A DNA stretch of 64,000 nucleotides, from positions 16,934 to 80,933 of the forward strand of contig MUCI01000023.1 of assembly GCA_002816575.1 (NCBI GenBank), in the 5' to 3' direction. Position 1 is the stretch's first letter. Each line of letters opens with the position of its first letter. This document shows, piece after piece, positions 7,794 to 16,865 of this stretch. Source of the DNA: SAR202 cluster bacterium Casp-Chloro-G2. Its GTDB lineage: Bacteria; Chloroflexota; Dehalococcoidia; Lucifugimonadales; UBA3495. A program made the position numbers and the translations under genes. Under the pieces are notes generated by a model. The model had not been told where the DNA came from and did no database searches. It worked only from the letters and a program-made list of their open reading frames with translations.

Positions 7794-9491
7794 ATGCAAA
7801 TGAAAGGCTCTGAGATCCTCTGCGAAAGCCTGCTCCGGGAAAGTGTCGAGGTTATCTTCGGCTATCCCGGCGGGGCGATCCTCCCCTTCTACGACGCGCT
7901 CTGGTCATACCCCCAGCTGCGCCACATCTTGGTGCGCCATGAGCAAGCCTCTGCCCACGCCGCCGACGGCTACTCCAGGGTCACCGGCAAGGTCGGCGTT
8001 TGCGTGGCCACCTCCGGACCCGGCGCCACCAACCTGGTCACGGGAATCATGGGCGCCAAGGCCGACTCCGTGCCCATGGTCGCCATCACCGGCCAGGTCG
8101 CCCGGGCTTCCCTGGGTACCGAAGCCTTCCAAGAGTGCGATATCTGCGCCATCGCCGCCCCCACCACCAAACAGGTGTTCATGGTTATGTCCGCCGCCGA
8201 CCTGGCGGACACGGTGAGAGAGGCATTCCACGTCGCCCAAGAGGGCCGGCCAGGCCCGGTGTTGATCGATATTCCCCGGGACGTCCAGCTAGAACTCGCC
8301 GAAGCCAATTTCCCCGAAGTGACCCCCATCACCGCGCCCGCTGTTTCCGATGAGGCTTTGGAGCGCCTGAAAGAGGCGGCCCGCCTGATCAACGAAGCCG
8401 AGCGCCCGCTCATCATCGCCGGCCACGGCGTGATGACCTCCGGCGGATCCAAAGAACTTCTGGAACTGGCCGAGCGGTCCGGCATACCGGTCATAAACAC
8501 CCTGTTGGGACTGGGCAGTTTCCCCGCCGGCCACCCCCTGAGCATGGGCATGCTGGGGATGCATGGCATGTACTGGGCCAACATTTCGGTGGACCAGGCC
8601 GACCTGCTGATCGGGGTGGGCATGCGCTTCGACGACCGGGTTACCGGCAAGGTCGACACCTTCGCCCCACACGCCAGGATCATCCACATGGATATCGACG
8701 CCTCCCAGATCGGGCGCAATGTTCCGGTGGAGGTCCCGGTGGTCGGCGACGCCAAGGCCCTACTACAGAAGTTGACGCCCATGGTGACCAACGTTCCCAG
8801 GCCCGACTGGATGCAGTACATCCAGAACTTAAAGCAGGACCACCCGTCGCTGACCATCCCGCCCAGCGATAAGCTCCAGCCCCAGCAGGTGATCCGTGCT
8901 CTGGATACCATCTTGCAAGACGACCCGGAGACCACGGTGGTCACCGGAGTGGGCCAGCACCAGATGTGGGCCGCCCAATTCCTGTCGTTCAAACACGCCA
9001 ACACTTTCGTGTCGTCCGGCGGGCTTGGGGCCATGGGGTTCGAGCTGCCAGCCGCCGTGGGCGCCCAGGTTGGCAAGCCGGGCGCGCCGGTATGGGCGGT
9101 CGCCGGAGACGGAGGCTTTCAGATGACGCTTCAAGAACTGGTCACACTGTCGGAGGAGAAGCTGCCGGTGAAGATCGCCTTGATCAACAACGGCTACCTG
9201 GGCATGGTGAAACAGTGGCAGGAGATGTACTTCGACAACCACTTGAAGGCGGTGCCGGTGAACGGCCCCGACTTCATCAAGCTGGCCGACGCCTATGGCA
9301 TAGCATCCCTCCGGGTCACGGAGCATGAGGATGTGCTGCCTGCGCTGCGAAAGGCCCAGGCCCACGACGGCCCGTTCCTGATCGAGTTCGTGGTAGACTC
9401 AGACACCAACGTTTATCCCATGGTCCCGCCGGGCGGCTCTCTAGCCGACACGCTGGAGGACCCGGCCATGAGCAACCACAAAGGGATCTAG
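7794..9491 (+). CDS. ilvB: Acetolactate synthase, large (catalytic) subunit
   Basis: IlvB is the ThDP enzyme that condenses two pyruvates to acetolactate (valine/leucine) or pyruvate and 2-oxobutyrate (isoleucine). The protein is about 565 residues, as usual. It has the N-terminal ThDP domain with IFGYPGGAILPFYDAL and the RHEQ glutamate, a central FAD-type domain, and a C-terminal ThDP-binding GDGGFQM...NN motif at about 470-500. ATG 7794 has GGAGG five bases upstream; TTG 7758, with AGGAGG, is a valid longer alternative. No ilvN (regulatory subunit) or ilvC follows, which is unusual: the next gene is a small HTH protein after a hairpin. Confidence 0.93.
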   Translation: MQMKGSEILCESLLRESVEVIFGYPGGAILPFYDALWSYPQLRHILVRHEQASAHAADGYSRVTGKVGVCVATSGPGATNLVTGIMGAKADSVPMVAITGQVARASLGTEAFQECDICAIAAPTTKQVFMVMSAADLADTVREAFHVAQEGRPGPVLIDIPRDVQLELAEANFPEVTPITAPAVSDEALERLKEAARLINEAERPLIIAGHGVMTSGGSKELLELAERSGIPVINTLLGLGSFPAGHPLSMGMLGMHGMYWANISVDQADLLIGVGMRFDDRVTGKVDTFAPHARIIHMDIDASQIGRNVPVEVPVVGDAKALLQKLTPMVTNVPRPDWMQYIQNLKQDHPSLTIPPSDKLQPQQVIRALDTILQDDPETTVVTGVGQHQMWAAQFLSFKHANTFVSSGGLGAMGFELPAAVGAQVGKPGAPVWAVAGDGGFQMTLQELVTLSEEKLPVKIALINNGYLGMVKQWQEMYFDNHLKAVPVNGPDFIKLADAYGIASLRVTEHEDVLPALRKAQAHDGPFLIEFVVDSDTNVYPMVPPGGSLADTLEDPAMSNHKGI

Positions 9492-9523
9492 CGGGGGACC
9501 CAACGGAAAAATAACTGAACAAC

Positions 9524-9555
9524 CCCCGGCCAAATTTATCTAACGATGGCCGGGG
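9524..9555 (+). terminator. Hairpin after ilvB
   Basis: CCCCGGCC (9524-9531) and GGCCGGGG (9548-9555) form an 8-bp stem with a 16-base AT-rich loop. Only a short CGTATTTA follows, so it may be an attenuator or weak terminator between ilvB and the HTH gene. Confidence 0.45.
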
Positions 9556-9574
9556 CGTATTTACGGGAGTCCAC

Positions 9575-9988
9575 GTGGAAAAGCTATCTATTCAGGACGC
9601 TTCCCGCCGGCTGAATATATCCCAACGCGATGTGCGGGAATACATCCGGAAGGGCGAACTCAAGGCTGAACGCGACCCAGACTCGGAGCATGGCCGCTGG
9701 CTGGTGATCATGCCCGAGGAAGGCTGGCAAGACCATTTCAAGGCCTACCTGGATGAGTTGGACGCCAGCATCACCCGGTGGTGGTGGGTCAACGAGCATA
9801 AGACCGGGTCGGTCCATTATCTCGAGAGGACCGGCATCGAAAACGTCGAGCCCGATTACCTCTGTGGGCTATCCTCCGAGAACCTCTGGCCGTCTGCCGG
9901 CCATTCCCGGAACGACCGCTGCCTGGAATGCCTGATGCGGGCCACGGAACAGGGACTGCCTCTGTTCGAGGAAGACCTCACAGACTAG
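9575..9988 (+). CDS. Small excisionase-like helix-turn-helix protein
   Basis: A 137-residue protein. Residues 1-45 resemble an excisionase/MerR-type winged helix (SIQDASRRLNISQRDVREYI, then a wing ending in RWLVI). The rest is rich in Trp and acidic residues, with a lone C-x2-C (CLECL) near 112-116 that could bind metal. GTG at 9575 has GGGAG five bases upstream. There is no integrase nearby, so it is probably a domain-level match, not an excisionase. Function unknown. Confidence 0.6.
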   Translation: MEKLSIQDASRRLNISQRDVREYIRKGELKAERDPDSEHGRWLVIMPEEGWQDHFKAYLDELDASITRWWWVNEHKTGSVHYLERTGIENVEPDYLCGLSSENLWPSAGHSRNDRCLECLMRATEQGLPLFEEDLTD

Positions 9989-10031
9989 GGTTTATCCGGG
10001 GCCTATCAATGGTCGGTGCCGGCTGGAACGC

Positions 10032-11456
10032 CTAGCCCCCACCGCCGGGGCCGCCTGCGCCGATGCCCGGCTCGGTCATGCCGGCAGGGTCGAGAAGCTT
10101 GTCCAACTCGGCGTCGGACAATTCTGTCTTCTCCTTGGCCATCTCTCTGATGGTCGTACCTTTGGCCGAAGCCTCTTTGGCGATGGAGGCCGCGGCGTCG
10201 TAGCCGATGGCCGGCGCCAGGGCCGTCCCCAGCATCAGCCCCTTCTCAACCATGTCCGGCCCTACACTGGTGGCCGTGATCCCCTTGACGCACTGGTCGG
10301 CAAAGTTATGGGCCGACGCCGCCAGAAGGGAGATTGACTGCAGGATGTTGTAGGCCGCCACGGGCATCATGGTGTTCAACTCGAAGTAACCGCCCTGACC
10401 CGCCAGGGCCACCGAGGCGTCGTTGCCGATCACCTGGGCCACCACCTGAATCACCGACTCAGAGATCACCGGGTTGATCTTGCCCGGCATGATGGAACTG
10501 CCCGGCTGCACCTCCGGCAGGGATATCTCGCCCAGGCCCGCCCGGGGTCCGGAGGCGATGAACCGGATGTCGTTAGCGATCTTGTGCATGCTGATGGCGA
10601 TGGTCTTCAACGCGCCGCTGGCCTCGACCAACGCATCCAAAGATGACTGGGCCTGGAAGTGGTTGGCCGTCTCTTTGATCACGATCCCCGAAGCCTGGGA
10701 GATCGTTAGGCAGGTCCGGCCGGAGAACTCCTCGTGGGTGTTCACTCCGGTGCCCACGGCGGTGCCGCCCAGAGCGACCTCAGCCAAGGCTTCTTGAGCG
10801 CGGTGCAGGCGCTGGATGCTGTACTCGGCCTGCCCGGCATAGCCCCGGAACTCCTGCCCCAGCCGAACTGGAGTGGCGTCCTGCAGGTGGGTGCGTCCCG
10901 TTTTGACGATGGGCCAGAACTCGTCGGATTTCTTGGTCAGTTCCTCGGCAAGAAATTCCAGCGAAGGAATCAGGTCTTCTTTGATGGACAGCAGCGCCGC
11001 CACGTGGATGGCCGTGGGTATCACGTCGTTGGACGACTGGCCCATGTTGACGTGGTCGTTGGGATGGACGAGCCTTGAGCCCAGGTCTCCGCCCAGGATC
11101 TGGCTGGCGCGGTTGGCGATGACCTCGTTGGCGTTGGTGTTGGTGGAGGTGCCGGAGCCGGTCTGGAATATGTCCAGGACGAAGTGCTCATCCAGCGTGC
11201 CGTCGATGACCTCTTGGGCCGCGGCGACGATGGCGTTGCCCGCCTTCTCCTCCAACAGGCCCAGCGACATATTGGTCTTGGCCGCCGACTGTTTAACCAG
11301 GCCCAGCGCCCGGATGAAGGCCCGGGGAAAGACCAGGCCGCTGATGGGAAAGTTCAAAACCGCCCGCATGGTTGACGCGCCGTACAGGGCGTCGGCTGGG
11401 ACTTCCATCTCACCCATGGAGTCCCGTTCAATTCTCACTTTGGGGCGCGTGGACAT
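10032..11456 (-). CDS. fumC: Class II fumarate hydratase
   Basis: A 474-residue enzyme of the fumarase/aspartase superfamily, which converts fumarate to malate in the TCA cycle. The signature GSSIMPGKINPV is near residues 318-329, and the substrate-loop motifs SSNDVIPTA and TGRTHLQDATP are present. Aspartase is a related possibility, but the fumarase-type motif spacing favours FumC. The last residues are a short Gly-rich tail (GAGGPGGGG). It has an AGGA about ten bases upstream of the ATG, and a TTGGGC-CAAA-GCCCAA hairpin at 11486-11501 in its leader. It diverges from the BNR lipoprotein. Confidence 0.92.
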   Translation of the reverse strand: MSTRPKVRIERDSMGEMEVPADALYGASTMRAVLNFPISGLVFPRAFIRALGLVKQSAAKTNMSLGLLEEKAGNAIVAAAQEVIDGTLDEHFVLDIFQTGSGTSTNTNANEVIANRASQILGGDLGSRLVHPNDHVNMGQSSNDVIPTAIHVAALLSIKEDLIPSLEFLAEELTKKSDEFWPIVKTGRTHLQDATPVRLGQEFRGYAGQAEYSIQRLHRAQEALAEVALGGTAVGTGVNTHEEFSGRTCLTISQASGIVIKETANHFQAQSSLDALVEASGALKTIAISMHKIANDIRFIASGPRAGLGEISLPEVQPGSSIMPGKINPVISESVIQVVAQVIGNDASVALAGQGGYFELNTMMPVAAYNILQSISLLAASAHNFADQCVKGITATSVGPDMVEKGLMLGTALAPAIGYDAAASIAKEASAKGTTIREMAKEKTELSDAELDKLLDPAGMTEPGIGAGGPGGGG

Positions 11457-11628
11457 GGCGGTACCGTCCTAAATCAAATCTCATGTTGGGCCAAAGCCCA
11501 AACCCACATGATTCTAGCGGCTGCAGGTCGACTTGGGTAGTGGGCGGTATCAGACACAAGGTTTCTGGGCCGCACGCCTCCCCGGGAGCGGCTCGATATT
11601 TTATGATTGCTGACTGTAATATATCCAG

Positions 11629-13050
11629 ATGATTCGACGGATCGGGCGCAGACTGATAATCGCTTTCCTGGTGACGCTTGCCGTCGCCTGCGGCGCAGCG
11701 TCACCGGGCCCGTCCGAGGTTGTTCTGGCACAACCAACCGATACACCGGTCACAACCCCCGCAGAGAGGGCGCCGACGCCCACTCTAGTGGCTACCGAAA
11801 ACCCCGCGGCTTCACCGACCCGGCCGCCGGCGCGCTCTTCCACAATCGCTCCTCGGCCCGCCAGCCAGCAGGCAGCTTCGGAGCCCCTGCTGGATTGCAC
11901 TCCGCATTCCCTACCTCAGCGCACCCAGCGGTCGTTGGCCGTGGACCCGAATGACGATGACAAGATCTATATCGGCGTCGAGCAAGAGGGCTTCTTCAAA
12001 ACGCATGACGGTGGAAAAACGTGGCAAAGGGCCGTAACCGGCATCAAAGCCTGGGACAGGACTGACGGGACGGGCCTCTGCTATGAGGAGTTTTACTCGA
12101 CAATCATCGACCCCGATGACCCGGACCACATCTGCATCGCCATGGCCGGGGGTCCGGGCACGGTCAGCGTCACAAACACCAGCGCCGGAAACAACGGAGT
12201 GTACTGCTCGGTGGATGGAGCGGAGTCGTGGACTCAGAGAGTGAGCCCCCACATGAATACAGCGGTATATTCCATCTCCGCTGACCCGGAAGATTTCGAC
12301 GTTATGTACGCCGGAGTGAACGGCGGTTCCTGCTCCAACCTGCCACCTGTGTGCGACCCCGACACCTATTTCAACTCGGTGGGGTCGGTGTACCAGACCA
12401 AGGACGGGGGTCTGACTTGGTCGGAACTCAACACATTGGCGGCGCGAGACGTTAGGGTAATCTCGGTGCGCGTTCACCCATTGGACCCCCATCTGATAGT
12501 GGCGGCGACCTTTTCCAAGGTCACGGTTCAAGGGGGAAACGCCGGCAATTTTGAAGGATCAACCCAATTGGGACTCATCCGGTCCCAGGACGGCGGGAAG
12601 ACCTGGAGTAGTTCGGTGAACGGAATGAACGATTCTCCACGGGAACAGGCCCTTCTCGGCCTTGAGATATCACCTCGTAACCGGTCCCGACTGTACGTCA
12701 CCGCCTCAAGCAACACATCGTATTGGTCATCGGACTCAGGGGAGACTTTCCACCCGTCCCGCAGGATGACGGCCTTCGTCTTTGATCCGTTCGATAGCGC
12801 AGGCCTGCACATGCTGGGCAGCAATGGGGAATCGATACAGGAAAGCACCGACGGCGGTGAGACCTGGGGTATGATCTCCGCCACGCCTGGGTTTGTTTCC
12901 TTTCAGAGCGGGGTTCCAACCGCTCTGGTATGGAGCGGCAACGACCCTGACAAGGTATTCTTGTCCGGCCCGTACGCCACGCTTTATGTGTCGCCAGACG
13001 GTGGCGTCACCTGGTCGCAGTTGCTCTCCGCCGAGCGGCTACCCAAGTAA
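11629..13050 (+). CDS. Secreted lipoprotein with BNR/sortilin-type propeller
   Basis: A 473-residue exported protein. It has a basic N-terminus, a hydrophobic segment and an Ala-Val-Ala-Cys lipobox at Cys21, so it is likely lipid-anchored. Residues 25-95 are a Pro/Thr/Ala-rich linker. The rest is a beta-propeller with repeated Asp-box motifs S/T-x-D-G-G-x-T-W (THDGGKTW, TKDGGLTW, SQDGGKTW, STDGGETW, SPDGGVTW) and a divergent SSDSGETF. Such propellers occur in glycosidases and sortilin-like proteins; no catalytic set is obvious here. No Shine-Dalgarno precedes the ATG, and a -10-like TAATAT ends seven bases upstream of it, so the message may be leaderless. Confidence 0.8.
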   Translation: MIRRIGRRLIIAFLVTLAVACGAASPGPSEVVLAQPTDTPVTTPAERAPTPTLVATENPAASPTRPPARSSTIAPRPASQQAASEPLLDCTPHSLPQRTQRSLAVDPNDDDKIYIGVEQEGFFKTHDGGKTWQRAVTGIKAWDRTDGTGLCYEEFYSTIIDPDDPDHICIAMAGGPGTVSVTNTSAGNNGVYCSVDGAESWTQRVSPHMNTAVYSISADPEDFDVMYAGVNGGSCSNLPPVCDPDTYFNSVGSVYQTKDGGLTWSELNTLAARDVRVISVRVHPLDPHLIVAATFSKVTVQGGNAGNFEGSTQLGLIRSQDGGKTWSSSVNGMNDSPREQALLGLEISPRNRSRLYVTASSNTSYWSSDSGETFHPSRRMTAFVFDPFDSAGLHMLGSNGESIQESTDGGETWGMISATPGFVSFQSGVPTALVWSGNDPDKVFLSGPYATLYVSPDGGVTWSQLLSAERLPK

Positions 13051-13076
13051 CCTCTCCGCCATTATAGAAAAGAGAA

Positions 13077-13115
13077 AGGCGGCGGCGCAGCCGTATTCCA
13101 GCCACGCCACCGCCT
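13077..13115. terminator. Shared terminator between converging genes
   Basis: AGGCGGCGGCG (13077-13087) pairs with CGCCACCGCCT (13105-13115) with one mismatch. On the minus strand it is followed by TTTCTCTTTTC, so it mainly serves the GMC gene; the BNR gene also ends just before it. Confidence 0.6.
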
Positions 13116-13153
13116 GAGTAAACACTGGATGGCCAGCACAACACGGCTGCCGT

Positions 13154-14704
13154 CTACTTGCCCTCTTTGATCCAGTCGGCAACGCGCTCGGCGATCATGA
13201 TGGTGGTGGCGTTGGTGTTGGCCCGGATCACGTCGGGCATGACCGAGGCGTCAATCACGCGCAGTCCCTCCAGGCCATGGACCCTGGCGTACTGGCTGAC
13301 CACGGCCATGGGGTCGGAGCTCGGCCCCATCTTGCAGGTGCCAGAGACGTGGTGCTGGGTGTAGCAGTTGGTCATGATCCAGCGGTCCAGTAGAGCATCC
13401 TCGGCCAACTCTTCCTTGGTGGGGTTGATCTGTTCCACCACATGGGCGGCGAAGGCCGGATGCTCGGCGACCTTCGCCGCCATGCGCATCGCCCCGCGCA
13501 TCCGCTCCCGGTCGTAGTCGGCCGAGAACAGGTCATAGTTCAAGTAGGGCTGGTCGTGGGGGTCGGTCGTGTTCAGGGTAAGCTCACCGGCCGACGTGGC
13601 GTTCTGGAGGCCCACACTCAGTCCAAAGTGGAACGTGTCGCCCTCGTAGGACACGCTGGCCGGGCGGTGCTCGCTGCTCATCAAAGTGGGCGTCATCTGG
13701 AAATCGCCCCGGGTCGGCGACCCCGGCAGACTGAACCGCAGGCCAACCTGGAGGCTGGGAGTGTCGATGTCGGGCGGGTCTCCCTCGCCCTTGAACAGCA
13801 TGTAGGCCGCCGGATGGTCGCGCAGATTCTTGCCCACGCCGGGCAGGTCATGGACCACGTTGATGCCCATCCGCTCCAGTTCCTTGGCCGGGCCCACCCC
13901 GGACAGCAGCAGCGCCTGGGGCGAGCCGATGGCCCCGCCAGACAAGATGATCTCGCTGCCTTCCACGTTGAACACCTCGCCGCCGCTCTCAGCCTCGACG
14001 CCCACGGCCCGCTTGCCCTCGAACAGGACTTTGCGGATGGCAACCCCGCCGCGCACGGTTATGTTAAGTCGGTGCCGGGCCAGGTTCAGGTAGGTCAGGG
14101 CGGTGCTCATGCGGACACCGTCGATATTGTTCAGGGGACGGGCCGCCACGCCGGTGGAGTCGGGGTTGTTCTGGTCGGGGTCTTCGGGGAAGCCCACGCC
14201 CAGGCAGGCCTGGTAGAACGCCTCGGCGACGGGGATCCAGTCCTCCCGCTTGAAACGGCGCACGGGCAGCGGGCCCTCGTTGCCGTGGAAGTCGTCGCCG
14301 GGGAAATCCCAGTCATTCTCCATCTTGCGGAAGTAGGGCAGGATCTTGGTGTAGGCCCATTCATCGTTGCCCCACTCGGCCCACTGGTCGTAGTCCTCGG
14401 GCAGGCCCCTGAAGACCACCTGGCCGTTGACGGCGCTGGAGCCGCCGGTGGCCTTGCCCCTGGGGATGATGATCGGTTCCGGTTGGAGCGGCGTGGCCGT
14501 GGCGCGGTAGTCCCAGCTATGAGGGCCGTAGGCCGACCGCCAGACGTTGTAGCCCTTCTTAAGGTCTTCGGGCAGGTGCTCGTAGTCGGGATAGTCGGGG
14601 CCGGCCTCCAACAGCAGCACCGTCTTGGTTGGGTCTTCAGAGAGCCGGGTGGCCACCACACAGCCGGCCGAGCCGGCCCCAACGATGATGTAGTCGTACT
14701 TCAT
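13154..14704 (-). CDS. GMC-family FAD oxidoreductase (choline dehydrogenase-like)
   Basis: A 516-residue flavoprotein with the N-terminal FAD motif GAGSAGCVVA and LLEAG, the GMC signature region GKATGGSSAVNG (about 88-99), and the C-terminal catalytic histidine segment HHVSGTCKMG followed by VIDASVMPDV. GMC enzymes oxidise alcohols, often with a quinone or O2 as acceptor; choline, glucose or aryl-alcohol substrates cannot be told apart here. It lies 162 bases downstream of the iron-ADH-like gene on the same strand, so both may belong to one alcohol-oxidation unit (inference). Confidence 0.9.
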   Translation of the reverse strand: MKYDYIIVGAGSAGCVVATRLSEDPTKTVLLLEAGPDYPDYEHLPEDLKKGYNVWRSAYGPHSWDYRATATPLQPEPIIIPRGKATGGSSAVNGQVVFRGLPEDYDQWAEWGNDEWAYTKILPYFRKMENDWDFPGDDFHGNEGPLPVRRFKREDWIPVAEAFYQACLGVGFPEDPDQNNPDSTGVAARPLNNIDGVRMSTALTYLNLARHRLNITVRGGVAIRKVLFEGKRAVGVEAESGGEVFNVEGSEIILSGGAIGSPQALLLSGVGPAKELERMGINVVHDLPGVGKNLRDHPAAYMLFKGEGDPPDIDTPSLQVGLRFSLPGSPTRGDFQMTPTLMSSEHRPASVSYEGDTFHFGLSVGLQNATSAGELTLNTTDPHDQPYLNYDLFSADYDRERMRGAMRMAAKVAEHPAFAAHVVEQINPTKEELAEDALLDRWIMTNCYTQHHVSGTCKMGPSSDPMAVVSQYARVHGLEGLRVIDASVMPDVIRANTNATTIMIAERVADWIKEGK

Positions 14705-14866
14705 GCCTGTCTCCTCAAAGCGGTTATTCGTGTGACCTGAGATCTTGGTCCAAACGGGGTGTTCTCGAGAAGTTCCCTCGGGAGGTCTTGCAGGGACTCT
14801 TCCGGGGAGTAGACCGGCGAATTATACCCTGGCCGGTGGACAAAGGGGACCGGCGGCGCCAACGAA

Positions 14867-16075
14867 TCATCTGACGCTGGCCAAGATCCCTTTCAGGTCG
14901 TCCACGCTCTCGATCTTGCGGACGTTTCGGTGGAGGCCGAAATCGGTCATGGCGTCGGCTGCGATCTGGTCGATGTCGTCCTCGGAAACGCCCACCTGAC
15001 TCAGCCTGACCGGCAGATTCAGGCCGCGGAATAATTCTTCCACGGAATCTGCCGCGGCGGCGGCGGACTCGCGGTCGTCCAGTCGGTTATCAACCACTCC
15101 CATGGCGGCGGCGAAGCGGGCCTGCCCGGCGGCGTTGGCCTCGGCATTAAAACGCATACCGGGGGCGGTCAGGATGGAGTAGGCGTCGCCGTGGCCGCAT
15201 TCGGGGTAGCGAGTGTCCAGCGAGTGGGCCAGGGCGGTCACCACCCCGAGTGCGCTGCCCCCGGCCCCGGCGTCGGTGGCCCGGTTGTACAGGAAGGCCG
15301 CGGCGCACAGGTTGATGCGCACCGCCGGGTTATCGGGCTGGGACTCCACCAGCGGCAGGTTCTCGGTCATGAAACGCAGCGCCTCCAGCAGGTCGCTCTC
15401 CGCCAGCGGGTTGAGGCCAGTGCGCTGCAGGGCGGCGGCGATGCCGGTGAAGCAGGACGCGGTGGCGTTCAGACAGAGCCAGGGTGATGCCGTGAGCAGC
15501 GCTTGGTCGTCCCAGATGACCGCTTGAGGCCGGGTCTTGGGGTCGAACAACTCTAGCCGGTGGCCCGACTCTGGGTCGATTAGCGCGGTCCCGGCACGGG
15601 TGACGGCGGTGGTCGCAGTTGTCAGGACGATGAAGTTGGGAATCTTGGGGGCCATCAGGCGGGGACTAACCGGCGGCTTGCCCGCGGGATATTGGGTGCA
15701 CAGTTCCTGGGCGGTCCCCTTCTCGGCCAGCAGGATTGTGATGCCCCGGGCGGTGACCACGGCGCTGCCGCCGCCGACCGCCACGATGCCGTCCGCGTCG
15801 ACCTCCCTGGCCGCCGCGACACCCGCCAACACCGATGTCAGTGGCGAACCGGTCTTTCCTCCGCTGAACACACCGGCGAACCGCTCTACCAGGGCTTCCC
15901 GCACCCGTTCCACCAGGTCGGTATTGTTGGCGATGGACTGCCCGCAGACAACCAGCACCCGCTGTGCTCTCGTCCGATCGACCTCTTCGGTCAGCTTGCT
16001 GATGGCGTTCGGTCCGGCATGGACCCGCACGGGATAGCCGACGAAACGGAAGGGATCGGTGGTCACGGCAATCAT
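14867..16075 (-). CDS. Iron-ADH/maleylacetate-reductase-like protein, divergent active site
   Basis: About 402 residues with the two-domain fold of group III alcohol dehydrogenases. The NAD loop reads AVGGGSAVVTARGI, where the usual GGGSxxDxxK has lost Asp and Lys. In the metal domain the usual DALxHAxE is ATASCFTGIAAAL, so the first Asp and His ligands are missing, while the later histidines in ALAHSLDTRY and ECGHGDAYS remain. Iron-dependent dehydrogenation is therefore doubtful. The ATG at 16075 sits only one base after AGGAG; GTG at 16066 has better spacing. Lies upstream of the GMC gene. Confidence 0.75.
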   Translation of the reverse strand: MIAVTTDPFRFVGYPVRVHAGPNAISKLTEEVDRTRAQRVLVVCGQSIANNTDLVERVREALVERFAGVFSGGKTGSPLTSVLAGVAAAREVDADGIVAVGGGSAVVTARGITILLAEKGTAQELCTQYPAGKPPVSPRLMAPKIPNFIVLTTATTAVTRAGTALIDPESGHRLELFDPKTRPQAVIWDDQALLTASPWLCLNATASCFTGIAAALQRTGLNPLAESDLLEALRFMTENLPLVESQPDNPAVRINLCAAAFLYNRATDAGAGGSALGVVTALAHSLDTRYPECGHGDAYSILTAPGMRFNAEANAAGQARFAAAMGVVDNRLDDRESAAAAADSVEELFRGLNLPVRLSQVGVSEDDIDQIAADAMTDFGLHRNVRKIESVDDLKGILASVR

Positions 16076-16154
16076 TCTCCTGGGCTTGGCTGGGGCAGTG
16101 ACTAATGGTGCCACCCACGTCAATATTTGGCAACCGGCGTATCCGGCCCCATTG

Positions 16155-16182
16155 TTGACAGTTAATCCCGGTGGGCTATCAT
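16155..16182 (+). promoter_or_regulatory. Promoter for the PaREP1-like/mtaB pair
   Basis: TTGACA (16155-16160), a 16-base spacer and TATCAT (16177-16182) match sigma70 at 6/6 and 5/6. The leader to the ATG at 16326 would be about 135 bases. Confidence 0.6.
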
Positions 16183-16325
16183 GTGCAGAATCACCGGTAT
16201 GCGGAGTCTGACCATGGCGCGGATGGCTGGCAATTCGGATCCCACCCCAGGGCGTAATCCGGCGTTCTTGTTGCAGCCTCCGGTGGTAGAATCGAGCCAA
16301 GTGTAGGACCCAAGACGAGAGTTTC

Positions 16326-16865
16326 ATGCCAGAACTGAGCAAGAAAGATGAGACCCGCATGGTGCGCTACCGGGGCCAGAGCCTGCGGTTGCTGCAAGAC
16401 GCCATGGACGAGATTCGCGTCGGCCGCTGGCTGCGCTGCGAGGAACTTCTCTGGGGCAGCCTGACGCTGGCGGTGAAGGGCGTGGCCCTGGCCCGGGGGC
16501 GGGATCTGGACGGAGCCAAGGCCGTCGAGGAATACGCCATAGAGTTGGGCAACGAGAACCGGGACCGCCGGATCAGAGAGGCTTTCACGAAGCTGGGGAC
16601 ATTCGGCGAGACCGCGGAGAGGGTGAACGAGGCCCGGATCAGGGCCGACCATCTGGTAAACACGCTGGAAGATGTCACCGGGGCGGTCGAGCGGCTCTGG
16701 GACATGGCGCCCGGCGGCGACCTGCTCTCCAGGCTGGTCCAGGGCGACTTCGACGCACCGGAAGAAACAGACAATGATCACGGCCTAAGCCTGCTTAACG
16801 GCCCAACGCAAGAGGAACTGGACGAACTGGAAGACATGGACGGAGGCCCCCTTGGCCAGGTCTGA
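16326..16865 (+). CDS. PaREP1/HEPN-like helical protein
   Basis: A 179-residue, mostly helical protein. Residues 15-60 carry the pattern LLQDAMDEIRVGRWLRCEEL followed by LWGSLTLAVKGVALARG, which resembles the PaREP1 group of HEPN-like proteins known mainly from archaea; those bind or cleave RNA in some cases. The R-x4-H RNase motif of active HEPN toxins is not seen. The C-terminus is acidic. Its end overlaps the TTG start of mtaB by 14 bases, so the two are translated together. A link to tRNA modification is inference from this overlap. Confidence 0.55.
   Translation: MPELSKKDETRMVRYRGQSLRLLQDAMDEIRVGRWLRCEELLWGSLTLAVKGVALARGRDLDGAKAVEEYAIELGNENRDRRIREAFTKLGTFGETAERVNEARIRADHLVNTLEDVTGAVERLWDMAPGGDLLSRLVQGDFDAPEETDNDHGLSLLNGPTQEELDELEDMDGGPLGQV

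Noticed and set aside
9575..9988. True excisionase of an integrated element
   Set aside because: No integrase or element boundaries are near; only the HTH resembles excisionases.
13442..14740. 432-residue plus-strand frame opposite the GMC gene
   Set aside because: Antisense shadow: the minus strand has clear FAD and GMC motifs, while this product is rich in His/Gly/Val with no motif.
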